Part shown: positions 35,012 through 43,756 of the stretch, piece by piece
How positions within the stretch are numbered: the first letter of the stretch is position 1
Layout: every line of letters begins with the position of its first letter
Assembly (NCBI GenBank): GCA_006386115.1
Contig: VFIW01000050.1
Coordinates: forward strand, 124,001 to 188,000
DNA: 64,000 bases
Origin: Globisporangium splendens
Lineage: Eukaryota > Oomycota > Peronosporomycetes > Pythiales > Pythiaceae
Reading direction: 5' to 3'
The notes under the pieces: generated by a model
Databases searched by the model: none
Seen by the model: the letters and a program-made list of their open reading frames with translations, nothing else
What the model was told of the DNA's origin: nothing
Program-made: the position numbers and the translations under genes

Positions 35012-36493
35012 ATGAAGATCCACGTTCCTCGTCCAAGCCTCGCTCTCACCTCGCTCGCTATCCTCTTTCTCGGCGCGACTACTGTCACCTCGGCGCAAGC
35101 CAATGAGGTTAAATGCTTCCAGTTGTTGGACGACCAAAGCCCGCTCGCGACGTCCCTCGCCGACCTCAAACCCCTGGAACCGCGCCTCGATCTCGACGTT
35201 GTGAACCAGGCCATTGCGTCCGTGTCGAGCGCAGTGCCAGGGTTTTCGCAATGCGCTGCCAACGTCGACATGAAGTCGACCGTGGCGACGGTGCTCACCT
35301 CCAAGAGGGCCAACGAGTGCAGAAAGGCGCTCAGCGTCATGTCACCTCCCGAGGAGGAGTTTACTGACAGCGCGTTCACAGAGTTCTTCTGCCCCTGCTA
35401 CAAGGACGCGTTTGTTCCGTGCATCAACGACGTTCTCATCAATGAGGCCATCCTCCCCGCGATGAACAACGCAGGTGGCTACTGTGGCGAATTCAAAAGC
35501 ACGATCGTCAAGTCCTTTGGCTCTGACCTGGCCACAACTGTCGACTCGCTGCTCAAACTCGTGGGCAACGCGCTCTGTTCAGTCAAGACGTTCACGTCCG
35601 AGAAGCTCGGGGACGGCGTCGAGCAAACCTGTGGCTTCTCGCTCGCGTCGGCTTTCCTCGGTGAGAGCAGTAGTGGCGACGAGAATGCGATCAAGCCATT
35701 CCTCAATGCGCTGCAAATCCCCACGAGCGAAGTGTGTAGCGCTGTCGCTGGCCAGGAATTTGCTCTCACGATGGGTGAGACCGTCAAGTTCAAGTCTGGT
35801 AAGGCGCAGGCATCCTACGGTGCGTGCTTCCAACCGATGAGTGACCTTGTCGACCACGTCAGCAACTACCCGATCATCCAGCAACTGCGTGTGGCTGGAC
35901 CCAAAGGTGTCACGGTGGCGATCTCCGACCTCTACACCGAAGGGAAATGCGTGCGCGGTGATGACCTCATTTACGGTCTTCTGGCGCCAGACAGTTTCTT
36001 TGTCGAGGCATGGAACGTGTATAATCTCGTTGAGCCCGCGATCACTCACTTAGATTCTATTCTCTACCCGACTCCTTCGAGTGACAGCGAGGAGAGTGCA
36101 CCGACTGGACTACAGTATCTGTATCTCGAGAAGGGCATGCCACCGTCCAGCAGTGACTCTAGTTTTATCGGAGACAACTCTGGCGAATTTGACGATGGAA
36201 CCAATGGTTCTGGCTCGAGTCTGGACTCTTCGGTCTCTAACAATAGCAGCAGCGCGACTTCACTGCCAGTTGTCCCTGTCCCTGGCTTTGACTCGCTCTC
36301 GGTCGCCGATGCAGTCGTGCTCTTGCTTGGCCCAGTGGACCAAATGTGCTTCCACATGCCTCACGGCGTCTCCTGCGACTACGGCGACGAAACCATCAGC
36401 TACGCGTACCCTGCATTCGGCTCCGCGCTAGTCCCAACGACGGAGCCACAGGCACCAGTGTCCGTGGCCGCCACCCAACGACTCCGTCATTGA
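35012..36493 (+). CDS. Secreted Cys-rich 493-aa protein with Ser-rich linker, unknown family
   Basis: The ATG at 35012 begins MKIHVPRPSLALTSLAILFL, a signal peptide likely cleaved near residue 30 (VTSAQA). The mature N-terminal ~300 residues contain many cysteines in clusters (ECRKAL, FFCPCYKDAFVPC, GGYCGEFK, NALCSVK, EQTCGF, SEVCSA, YGACFQP, GKCVRG), suggesting two or more disulphide-bonded helical domains. A linker rich in Ser, Asp and Gly follows (SSSDSSFIGDNSGEFDDG and Asn/Ser runs). The C-terminal domain ends with CFHMPHGVSCDYGDE and a Pro/Thr/Ala-rich tail. The helical Cys-rich start loosely recalls elicitin-like proteins but I cannot support that family. Codons from 35308 on are duplicated in the left IR1 arm; this is the only complete copy. 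Confidence 0.8.
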   Translation: MKIHVPRPSLALTSLAILFLGATTVTSAQANEVKCFQLLDDQSPLATSLADLKPLEPRLDLDVVNQAIASVSSAVPGFSQCAANVDMKSTVATVLTSKRANECRKALSVMSPPEEEFTDSAFTEFFCPCYKDAFVPCINDVLINEAILPAMNNAGGYCGEFKSTIVKSFGSDLATTVDSLLKLVGNALCSVKTFTSEKLGDGVEQTCGFSLASAFLGESSSGDENAIKPFLNALQIPTSEVCSAVAGQEFALTMGETVKFKSGKAQASYGACFQPMSDLVDHVSNYPIIQQLRVAGPKGVTVAISDLYTEGKCVRGDDLIYGLLAPDSFFVEAWNVYNLVEPAITHLDSILYPTPSSDSEESAPTGLQYLYLEKGMPPSSSDSSFIGDNSGEFDDGTNGSGSSLDSSVSNNSSSATSLPVVPVPGFDSLSVADAVVLLLGPVDQMCFHMPHGVSCDYGDETISYAYPAFGSALVPTTEPQAPVSVAATQRLRH

Positions 36494-36790
36494 AAACAAC
36501 CTGGGTATTACTCCAATTCCATAACATTATTTAAGCACCTTTCGCGATAATACATCCTCGTGATCTCGAGCAACGATTGATTGATGGATGGAATTGTCGT
36601 CAAACTGATACTGATTCACTGACAATCACATTGTAGTCGCTGAAGTAAAACAATGGCACCTGAAAAGCCATTTCTTCGCAATTGCTAGGAAATCCTGAAT
36701 ATACCGGAGCAGATTTCCTGCAAAGTTCGCTTGTCCACAAGTTTCCTCATATATGCGTAAAAGTCTAGAGAAAGCGAGCTCCATAGGTTT

Positions 36791-36806
36791 GCTCACTTCC
36801 CAATTC
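36791..36806 (+). promoter_or_regulatory. Oomycete initiator, right copy of 189-aa gene
   Basis: GCTCACTTCCCAATTC matches the oomycete consensus with two mismatches, 45 nt before ATG 36852. Confidence 0.65.
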
Positions 36807-36851
36807 GCTTTGCGCACTTCACTCCAAATTTTGACAAATTTCTCAACCAAC

Positions 36852-37421
36852 ATGCGTGGTATCACTCAATTCAGCTGTGCGGTCTTGCTCGGGTGTCTTC
36901 TCGTTGGCCAAGTGCTGGCGAACTCGGCAACGGGCGAGCGTTTGCCAAAGGTGAGCATGAAAAGTATGGCCAAAGCCACTGCGGCAGACGATAAAGATCA
37001 AGCCACTCTCGCCGAAGCAATCGCCAAAACGAGTATCATCGCAGCAAACAACACGATTCGCATCACGGACAGTCAGATCGCGCTCACGAGACGCGACCAG
37101 GCGCTTCTTCTCAAGAGCATTGCCGACGCCATCATCGCCGGACGCATGAGCTTGAATCCCGATCCTACTGTCACGGATGGCACCGACGATACTAGGGACA
37201 AGGCAATCCTTTCAGACCTGCGACCTGGGTCAAAGGCAGCAGCAGTGCTACCTATGCCACGGGATGCGTTCCTGTACTACGTCACGGATCCGAAAAGCCG
37301 CGCCATGACTGCGCGCATGAGCTGGCGCTACCCACTCGCGGACTGGAAGCTGTACGGCGTGCTTCTTGCGCCGACGGCGTGCGAAGTCAAGCGCACCATT
37401 GGCACTTACTTCTACTGCTGA
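36852..37421 (+). CDS. Secreted 189-aa protein, unknown family (IR1 right copy)
   Basis: Translation appears identical to the left copy at 32460-33029: signal peptide MRGITQFSCAVLLGCLLVGQ, an Ala/Lys/Asp-rich helical middle and a Cys-containing C-terminus (CEVKRTIGTYFYC). It lies 358 bp downstream of the 493-aa secreted protein on the same strand, with its own initiator. Both genes may be secreted together, but nothing in the sequence ties them to one pathway. Because the whole transcription unit is inside the repeat, both copies should be expressible. Confidence 0.8.
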   Translation: MRGITQFSCAVLLGCLLVGQVLANSATGERLPKVSMKSMAKATAADDKDQATLAEAIAKTSIIAANNTIRITDSQIALTRRDQALLLKSIADAIIAGRMSLNPDPTVTDGTDDTRDKAILSDLRPGSKAAAVLPMPRDAFLYYVTDPKSRAMTARMSWRYPLADWKLYGVLLAPTACEVKRTIGTYFYC

Positions 37422-37694
37422 GTAGCAATATGGGGCCACCAATCAACGTTGGAGTGAGTGTGCCTTTATGGAATGCACATGCGCTTAAAACTGTTGACGC
37501 CCATAACAAAAAAATCAACAGAGAATGGATGTTTGGAGCTCATGAAGCTCTGTTGGATGGAATTTGACCCTTTTATGCATGTTGTACCCATTTTTTTGCT
37601 TTGAAAAGTGTATCGATGAAGCCAAAGATAAAAATGCTCTACCATCTTGGTGGTACGCCATGTTGCGTCCGTTTCAACTCAATCATTATCTATT

Positions 37695-37710
37695 TCTCAT
37701 CGCGCATTCG
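37695..37710 (+). promoter_or_regulatory. Weak initiator-like site before axonemal gene
   Basis: TCTCATCGCGCATTCG matches the oomycete consensus at 11 of 16 positions, 24 nt before the ATG at 37735. Low-confidence call that supports the chosen start. Confidence 0.35.
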
Positions 37711-37734
37711 CTCCCGTTCGAGACGGAGTATAAC

Positions 37735-40218
37735 ATGCACTTGGATCCACCCGCAACATCACAATCTAGGCAGCTTGAGAGACGCAATCGTCGGTGCGAG
37801 AAGAAGTTCGATGGTGTGCTCCCAACAGCTATGGAGGCGCTTAAGCAGCGTCGGAGTGCGCTCCTAGTGCTTCAATGTATTGACACGCTTCTCCGGACGG
37901 ACGAAGTCGCAACCGAGCGAGGCATTGAGAAGCAACAAAGTGTGGTGGTGCACGGTCTTGGAGATGAGGTCACACCTGGCCCAGGCACCTACAATCCGAA
38001 GCGAGATGCCGTGAACAAGAAACTGCATTTCGTGGCAAGTTTTGATGCGTTCTCCGGCCGAACTCAGCGCACTTTGCCCTGGGAACTCAAGAAACGACAC
38101 TCAGTCCCAGGTGAGAAGGACTTTTACATCCAGCAACAAACTATATGGTCTGGTAATACTGAAAATTCGTAAATTGCGCTGTACATACTATTAGGGCCTG
38201 GTTCATACACGGCGTCTCGAGCCGACTCCATTGTTCGAGAACGAGTGCTTTCTGCGTCCTTTGTTCAGCAGCCAGTGAGGAACCGGTGTGGCTGCCGCTT
38301 TGCAGCTACATGTACGTGCCGCTCACAGCTGCAATCCGAGTCACAGCAGACTCTGTCGCCTGCTCACGCTGCCCTCAAGGCAGCACAGCAAACCCACATT
38401 ATTACAAGTCAATCCAAGTCTGGGTTCGTTGGGTACAGGCCAGTAGCGAAGCCGAATTACCGCACGCTTGATCAGAAGAAGAAGATCCGGTTCATCCTGG
38501 CGGCAAGAACGCGGTGGCAGCGCTTTGGTGGGCACTATAATGTGAATCACACGATCGTGGAGCGTCAGCTTGGGCGTACGGGGATTGTTCCCATGGCGAA
38601 GCAACTTGGTCGGCCTGAGTTTCAATCTAGCATTAAAGGAGCTCGAGCGAACGAGAAACCCGTGAGTAAAGTGCAGCTGCGACGTCGTCTCCGGGCATGG
38701 CAGAGCGCTTCTAAACTCGAAACAACCTCAGATCCGGCCACAAAGCCAGCGATTCCACCGCACAAGCAAGTCCGAGATGTATTCAAAGCTACACCGCAAT
38801 GGCAGCGTGCCCGTGCGCGACAGCTCCTGAAAGAGAAGGCACTCAAGAAGAAGGTTGGCATTTCAGACAACCAAGAGCGTCTGAAGCCAAGTCACGACCA
38901 AAAACCCAATCTCGCACGCCTTCCTGACCCCGACATGAGCAAACAACGCGGACGCGATATTGTTCATTGTCGCCAGAAACAGCTCAAAGTCGTGACGTAT
39001 TTCAACGACAGAATTTCCAAAGAACGCGCCAAAAAAGAAATGAAACGCGAGTCGGAGCAAGAGCTTGCGTTGAAGAAAGGTGCAAAAGTGCCAGGTATCG
39101 TACCATTCGAGAAGCTCACAGGTCGAGACAACGTTCAAGTCGACGCACGAGGCGTTTATATTCTTGGAAGAGAACAAGACAATGCCGCTGGGGAAGCCAA
39201 AGCCTTGGCTCTCGAGTCTATAGATGCCTATCTTCGTCCCCATGTGCCGGGTGCAATTATCTCGGAGCCGACAGAGGAAGACGAACGGTTCCCAATGACG
39301 AAGAAGATTGCAAAAGAACGCGAGCAACTCTCCATACTCGAGCCAAAGTACAATTTGGTCGAGAAGAGCGTCCAAGGTCATCGACATGTGCACTTTGAGA
39401 AGCAAGTGGATCGTCCTGACGTGCTTCAAGGAGCTAACAACCAAGAGGATCACGATGCGGACCAACAACTCGTACTTCCGTCCGAGTTTGCAATCCTCGA
39501 CAAACTGAGATTTCCGGCCACGAGCGCGTTTGTCAACTTTAATAAGATGCAAGGGCGAGCCACCGACCGAAACCCAGCCTGTGATGACAAATTAACTCTT
39601 GAGCCGCAGTATGAGCTCAAGCAAACGCGAGCTCCAGCACCTGTGAACATGGCGAAGATGCTTTCCCGCGCATATATCATCCCAGACGACGACAAAGACC
39701 AGGTGTTGTGCAAATTGCGCGTGAATCACGAGGAAATTGAGAACGCGATGAGATTACTCAGCAAGTTCAAACGCCAAGACGTCGGCGCTGTCGACATGAA
39801 GAAACACACGACAGCGCGTTTTCCAGAATCAGCTCACCTCAGTTCGTTTTCGAAGACGACATCTTCTCCTCGTGACTTGAATGTGCTGAGCACCAAGACT
39901 TGCGTGAACCAAACCCTCGTCGACATGAGAAAAAGCATTGGGCGCGGCTGGGAACACCAGAATCCCGCGGTGTCGAATCAAGACACTCATTCGCAAAGCA
40001 AGGACGTTCACAAGTCGCTGATCCTGAACGTCCAAGATCAGATCCTAAGTACATGCAGACGGTCAATTGCCTTCGTCGACATCAAAAAACAGGTACCTCG
40101 GTCGATATCCGATCACCCAGCAACCACCACCGCGTCGGCAACGCTGGCGTTCATGGATCCCACCCGAGATTCGGCTACAACGCGCTTTCTCGTTCGGAAA
40201 CAACAGCAACGCGCCTAA
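37735..40218 (+). CDS. Axonemal-type PG-rich (SHIPPO/STPGR-like) protein, 813 aa
   Basis: Two exons: 37735-38152 and 38195-40218. Exon 1 carries VTPGPGTYNPKRD, the Pro-Gly-rich SHIPPO/sperm-tail motif. Splicing rebuilds a second motif across the junction (WSG-PGSYTAS), which supports the intron. Further on, short units ending in a basic K-x-x-GR-like turn repeat: VERQLGRTG, MAKQLGRPE, FEKLTGRDN, FEKQVDRPD, FNKMQGRAT, MAKMLSRAY, MKKHTTARF and MRKSIGRGW. This is the spacing style of ciliary microtubule-associated proteins that contact the tubulin lattice. The protein is basic and mostly disordered, with no membrane segment. It is likely part of zoospore flagella (inference). The start MHLDPPATSQ is chosen over upstream in-frame ATGs, which lie in or next to the repeat arm and encode unlike sequence. 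Confidence 0.75.
38153..38194 (+). other. Intron in axonemal gene (42 nt)
   Basis: Donor GGTCTG|GTAATA and acceptor ACTATTAG|GGCCTGG. Without splicing exon 1 stops at TAA 38170-38172; with it a PGSY motif forms in phase. Very short even for an oomycete. Confidence 0.75.
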
Positions 40219-40583
40219 ATTCGATTTATTTAACGTGTGGTCTGCAAGAGATGAACATTGTAGTTGTGGAAAAATGTCCTCATCAGCCAGTGGTATAACA
40301 TGAAAAGTTGCATATCGATGTGAAGATTTTGTACATGCTCACGAAGTCGCCACTCTGTCTGCTTGTTGATTAAGCTGAGGTGCACACAATTCGGTGGTAT
40401 CTTCACGTCTTGGTTTCTAGATGGATCATCGCTCAGCGGAAATTTGAACTTGCAGGGAAAATGCCCAAGCAATTGCCTTTTTGATTACTGCTCTACGAAT
40501 GAGCAGCAATCATTCGCAAAGCACGCTCTCTAGTTGATTGGAAGTGGGGTCTGCTCGCGAAGTATGTGCTCTTTTCGCTTTGG
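40219..40583. other. Intergenic, convergent 3' ends
   Basis: 365 bases between two convergent genes; no coding frame of note. Confidence 0.5.
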
Positions 40584-41732
40584 CTACTCGACGGTACGTG
40601 ATGGAACACTTGGTATCTTGCCAGCGTCCTTTTGATCTCTAGGGTTTGCACCAACATCGTTGTTGGTAGCACTCGAAGAAAAGCAAGCCAAAGATGATGG
40701 GGCGCGCGAGTTAAACTTCGGGGATGTAAGAGCTGGAGTCACCAAATCGAACGGCCAACGAGATGGAGCGTCGAAAGAATCAACATTTGATGTCATGTGG
40801 ATCCTTCGAGTTTGTAGTACGTTTGGCAAACTTGCACTCGGAGTCGTGACAGCGCCTCTTTCATAAAGCGCTGATGGCTTGGGTACTGGTGAAGTTGGAG
40901 CTGGGAATGCGAACCTGAAAAGCGGGAAGGACAACGAGGGAGATCCAAAAGGAGAGACATCTCTGGACGAGCTCGTCGAATCGTACCCCTCTCCCGCACT
41001 TGAAGTGGACCGTGCACCCGTGCTTGACGTTGTGGGGGAGCCAAAAAGCGACGATCCATTCGACGAGTTGGACGGCGACCGAGTGCTTCTACCAAAAGCG
41101 ATGCGACTCGTATCAAAATCAAAAAGCTCAAACTGGCAACGTCGAGACTCCGTGTCAGGTCGTGCAGCGACTGCAGTTGGTTGCTGATATTCGTCGGACT
41201 TGGGCATGACACAATTCTCGCGCGATGTGAAGCTGGCACAAGAGGCACCCATAGGTGAATGCTGCAAAGGCGAGACGGCCATTCCAAATTCGGAGCAGCG
41301 GCTGACAGCGCTCACATCCATGTTCTGCATGCTCAGCAATCCGTTTTTTGGTCTATTTGCGCTTGCATCACTGGTGCATGCTTCAACATGCGCACTCCTG
41401 TCGTGTGAATAAGCTGACACTCCGCTCATTGACTGCGACCTTGTCGCTTCTTCCAAATGACTTTGCACGGTAGGATGGAGAACGCTTGTGGCTTGTCTCA
41501 AGTTCAAAACAAACCTGAAGTGGTGTCGGCTGCAACAAACAAAACCAAAAACAACAAAGCAGAGCGCTTGGCCGACCAAAAGCAAACCTAGTGCCACGCT
41601 TGAGACTTCGCTGAAGGCACTCGCGCATGTGAGATGATACAAAATAACGAAGCTTCTTGCTATTTTCAGATTCTGAAATGAAGCTTGATGATCAAGACTC
41701 TGGTGCATTGCTTCATAGCACACGAACGCCAT
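40584..41732 (-). CDS. Ser-rich single-pass membrane protein with two FGS motifs
   Basis: Starting from ATG 41732 (MAFVCYEAMHQ) the product is 382 aa; a longer 5' exon ending at the GTAAGT near 41826 is possible. One strong hydrophobic segment lies at about residues 42-68 (SVALGLLLVGQALCFVVFGFVCC), preceded by few charges. The remaining ~310 residues are low-complexity, rich in Ser, Pro and Thr, with SSLFGSPTTSS and SPFGSPSLS. Those FG motifs, next to a gene with Nup98 GLEBS motifs, recall membrane-tethered nucleoporins such as POM121, but two motifs are weak evidence. The 5' half (down to 41183) lies in the left IR2 arm; the 3' half is unique. The right-arm copy is truncated and has an early stop, so this is the parental-type gene. 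Confidence 0.55.
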   Translation of the reverse strand: MAFVCYEAMHQSLDHQASFQNLKIARSFVILYHLTCASAFSEVSSVALGLLLVGQALCFVVFGFVCCSRHHFRFVLNLRQATSVLHPTVQSHLEEATRSQSMSGVSAYSHDRSAHVEACTSDASANRPKNGLLSMQNMDVSAVSRCSEFGMAVSPLQHSPMGASCASFTSRENCVMPKSDEYQQPTAVAARPDTESRRCQFELFDFDTSRIAFGRSTRSPSNSSNGSSLFGSPTTSSTGARSTSSAGEGYDSTSSSRDVSPFGSPSLSFPLFRFAFPAPTSPVPKPSALYERGAVTTPSASLPNVLQTRRIHMTSNVDSFDAPSRWPFDLVTPALTSPKFNSRAPSSLACFSSSATNNDVGANPRDQKDAGKIPSVPSRTVE

Positions 41733-42985
41733 AAAACGTAACAATCTTCCTTTGCCATGCTCGCTCCAGGGCGTAGAACTGGCATCAAGTTTCTGCCATG
41801 GTCGCTTTTTGTAATGGAGCACTTACCTCAAAAATGTAAACTTGAAGCTGCAGTAAATGTCTTCGGCATTGCAGACAGTAACTCGTCTACTGGAGAGCGG
41901 AACTGCAACCAAGTTGTTGATCAATGCTGCAGGAGCCTCACATGACAGACTCGTCGCTTGATCGTGATGCACGATCGATTTCCTTCGCCGTCAATGGACT
42001 TTACGCTGCCTCTGGGAGACAATTTTGCATCTTGAGGTAATCCTCGTACCGCAGCTGCTCGGGGGACTTGTTTCGATACGCTGGCATGGCACAGATCGAA
42101 TGATATTTGACCGTACGGTATTCTCCTCCATATGTGTCGATGCCCTCGAACACACAGAAACGTGGATATCCCGTTCCGAAAGTTGGCGCATGGTTCTGGA
42201 ATAACTCGTCAGCACCAAAGTCGCCACTTGGTGCTGGGGAAGGACCGAAGCCAAACCCATTCGATATAGGCGGCATCACCGGCAGCACCGGCGGCGGCCA
42301 CAAAATGCCAAACAATGTCGGACTTGTACTCGATGTCGATTCACCGCTGCTTTGATCAAACAGAGCAAACGACGTTGCCGTCCCCGCGTTCTTCCTCTTG
42401 GTGGAATAGTCTTCGCAGCGCAATTCCTCGGGCGATTTACTCGCGTAAGCCGGCATCGCACAGATCGAGACGTAGTACCGTGTGATGCCGTCCAAAACCG
42501 CAGTCGCTGGGTCTTCTGCAGTCCTCACGAACGGCGGGCTCCCCGTTCCAAGCGTCGTCGTGGCTGGGACTGGAGACCAGCGCTCTGCGGCAGCATGTCG
42601 ACTTGTCGCTGGATTTGCTGGTCCAGCTAGAGTCCAATTATTGAAGCCACTGGCACTAGCTGAGACTGGGAATGCGCTGTCAGTGCTCATGTTAACTTCA
42701 ACACTCGAAGACATTGACGGGGACTTGTCAAATTGGCTGGGAAGCTGCTGCTGTGACGTCGACGCACTCGGTTCGTTTGCCGTGAAGAGAGCAGCACTGG
42801 GGATGGCGACAGGACCAGAGAAGCCAAGTGGGTTGCTGCTTCTGTCGGTGCTGCTGGGGGTATGCGGCGGTGTGCGAATGAAGCGGCTGTGGTGCGTTCT
42901 CCTTGCGAGTGCGCGCTTGCTTGTCCTACCGTGGATCAGTTCTTGGGTTCAAAAATGCAGGAAAACAACATATTTGCATTTATAG
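41183..42985 (-). repeat. IR2 left arm (1.8 kb inverted repeat)
   Basis: Position x pairs with 93267 minus x in 50282-52084. Arms are nearly but not fully identical, with scattered substitutions such as MSSSVEV/MPSSVEV. It spans the double-GLEBS gene and the 5' part of the Ser-rich membrane protein gene. Confidence 0.95.
42001..42714 (-). CDS. Double-GLEBS nucleoporin-like protein (Nup98-derived), IR2 left copy
   Basis: 237 aa from ATG 42714. Two copies of the GLEBS motif, the RAE1/Gle2-binding segment of Nup98, are present: YYVSICAMPAYASKSPEELR-CEDY at about residues 79-103, and KYHSICAMPAYRNKSPEQLR-YEDYLKMQN near the C-terminus. Metazoan and plant Nup98 carry one (SI-x-AM-x-x-Y-x-x-KS-x-EELR-x-EDYQ). 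The linker contains LFGILWPPP, NGFGFGPSPAP and TSFALF, FG-like pieces. There is no Nup98 autoproteolytic domain and no long GLFG array. The frame stays open about 78 codons upstream of the ATG with no other ATG, so a 5' exon is possible. It may bind the Gle2/RAE1 mRNA-export factor, either as a pore component or a competitor; this is inference. No signal peptide is seen in this frame. Confidence 0.7.
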   Translation of the reverse strand: MSSSVEVNMSTDSAFPVSASASGFNNWTLAGPANPATSRHAAAERWSPVPATTTLGTGSPPFVRTAEDPATAVLDGITRYYVSICAMPAYASKSPEELRCEDYSTKRKNAGTATSFALFDQSSGESTSSTSPTLFGILWPPPVLPVMPPISNGFGFGPSPAPSGDFGADELFQNHAPTFGTGYPRFCVFEGIDTYGGEYRTVKYHSICAMPAYRNKSPEQLRYEDYLKMQNCLPEAA

Positions 42986-43756
42986 ACTGTATGTTTATTA
43001 TAATTTCATGAACAGGTTACACCAAAGTACAGTGACAGTGACGTTGTTGCGATGAACACTCTCACAAAACAGAAACTGCACAAAAGTTGAAACTCAGGCT
43101 AAATATGCAATTGGCGAGGTTCGCTGAAAGTGGCGGTCGTATTAATTCTCACTGGTCGGAGCGAAAGTTGAAGTATTAGAAGAGTGTTTGTGATCACTTA
43201 TTTGAGGGTATGAGTTGAAAGAGAGCATAGTAGCAGATTGAAGCATCGCTGACAAAAGAAAAAAAAAGAGAGAGAAAAGCACGATGCATTTGGACCAGGC
43301 ACACAAGCTATAATTGTCATCAAGTGACACATTGCGACCTTCCAGACGCAGCACTGATCCAAATAGGCGAAAGAAACGATCGATTACTCTGTGCGAAGTC
43401 GACTGGAAGCGTGCTGGGCGATTTGCTCAAAGCATGGAACCGCAGAATCCCAACATATCTTTCCAGGACCTGCACGCGCATTTTCCACCAATCACGAAGC
43501 TCCACCTTGACCCATCTCCACACGTCGCAAACACGCAAACACGTCACCCAACACGCCAAAACGTATTTTCCGCGAATCAAACCACTTCAGTTCACAATTT
43601 CATCCAATCATATGCAAAATGAATTTGGTCTCTGAATTTGCTGCCCCTTTTCGTCACACAGTGTAACCGTGCCGGACAGGGTTACGTCCCTCACCTTCCC
43701 AAAAGTCCCATCCGCAGCCACAACGAACGAGGAGCTCCATACGACAAGCAATCGCC
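42986..43756. other. Intergenic region upstream of aspartic protease
   Basis: No supported gene. It holds a purine-rich simple run (AAAAGAAAAAAAAAGAGAGAG) near 43255-43278 and the leader of the protease gene. Confidence 0.5.
43585..43600 (+). promoter_or_regulatory. Initiator-like site for aspartic protease
   Basis: ACTTCAGTTCACAATTT contains TTCAGTTCACAATTT, matching the oomycete consensus with about three mismatches, 156 nt before the ATG. Confidence 0.4.

Larger units (their letters stand above)
35308..37614 (+). repeat. IR1 right arm (2,307 bp inverted repeat)
   Basis: Mirror of 32267-34573. It contains most of the 493-aa CDS, the whole 189-aa gene with its promoter, and ends 120 bp before the ATG of the axonemal PG-rich gene. 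Confidence 0.95.

Noticed and set aside
35012..36493. Elicitin-like assignment for the 493-aa Cys-rich protein
   Set aside because: The cysteine spacing I can see does not match the six-Cys elicitin pattern, and the length is far greater. Left as unknown.
32267..37614. IR1 as a transposon with terminal inverted repeats
   Set aside because: The arms contain ordinary genes with their promoters, no transposase is seen, and there is no target-site duplication at 32266/37615.
42482..42985. 167-codon frame antisense to the GLEBS gene, conserved in the other arm (50282-50785)
   Set aside because: Its conservation follows from the inverted repeat itself. It overlaps the upstream region of a better-supported gene and has no motif.
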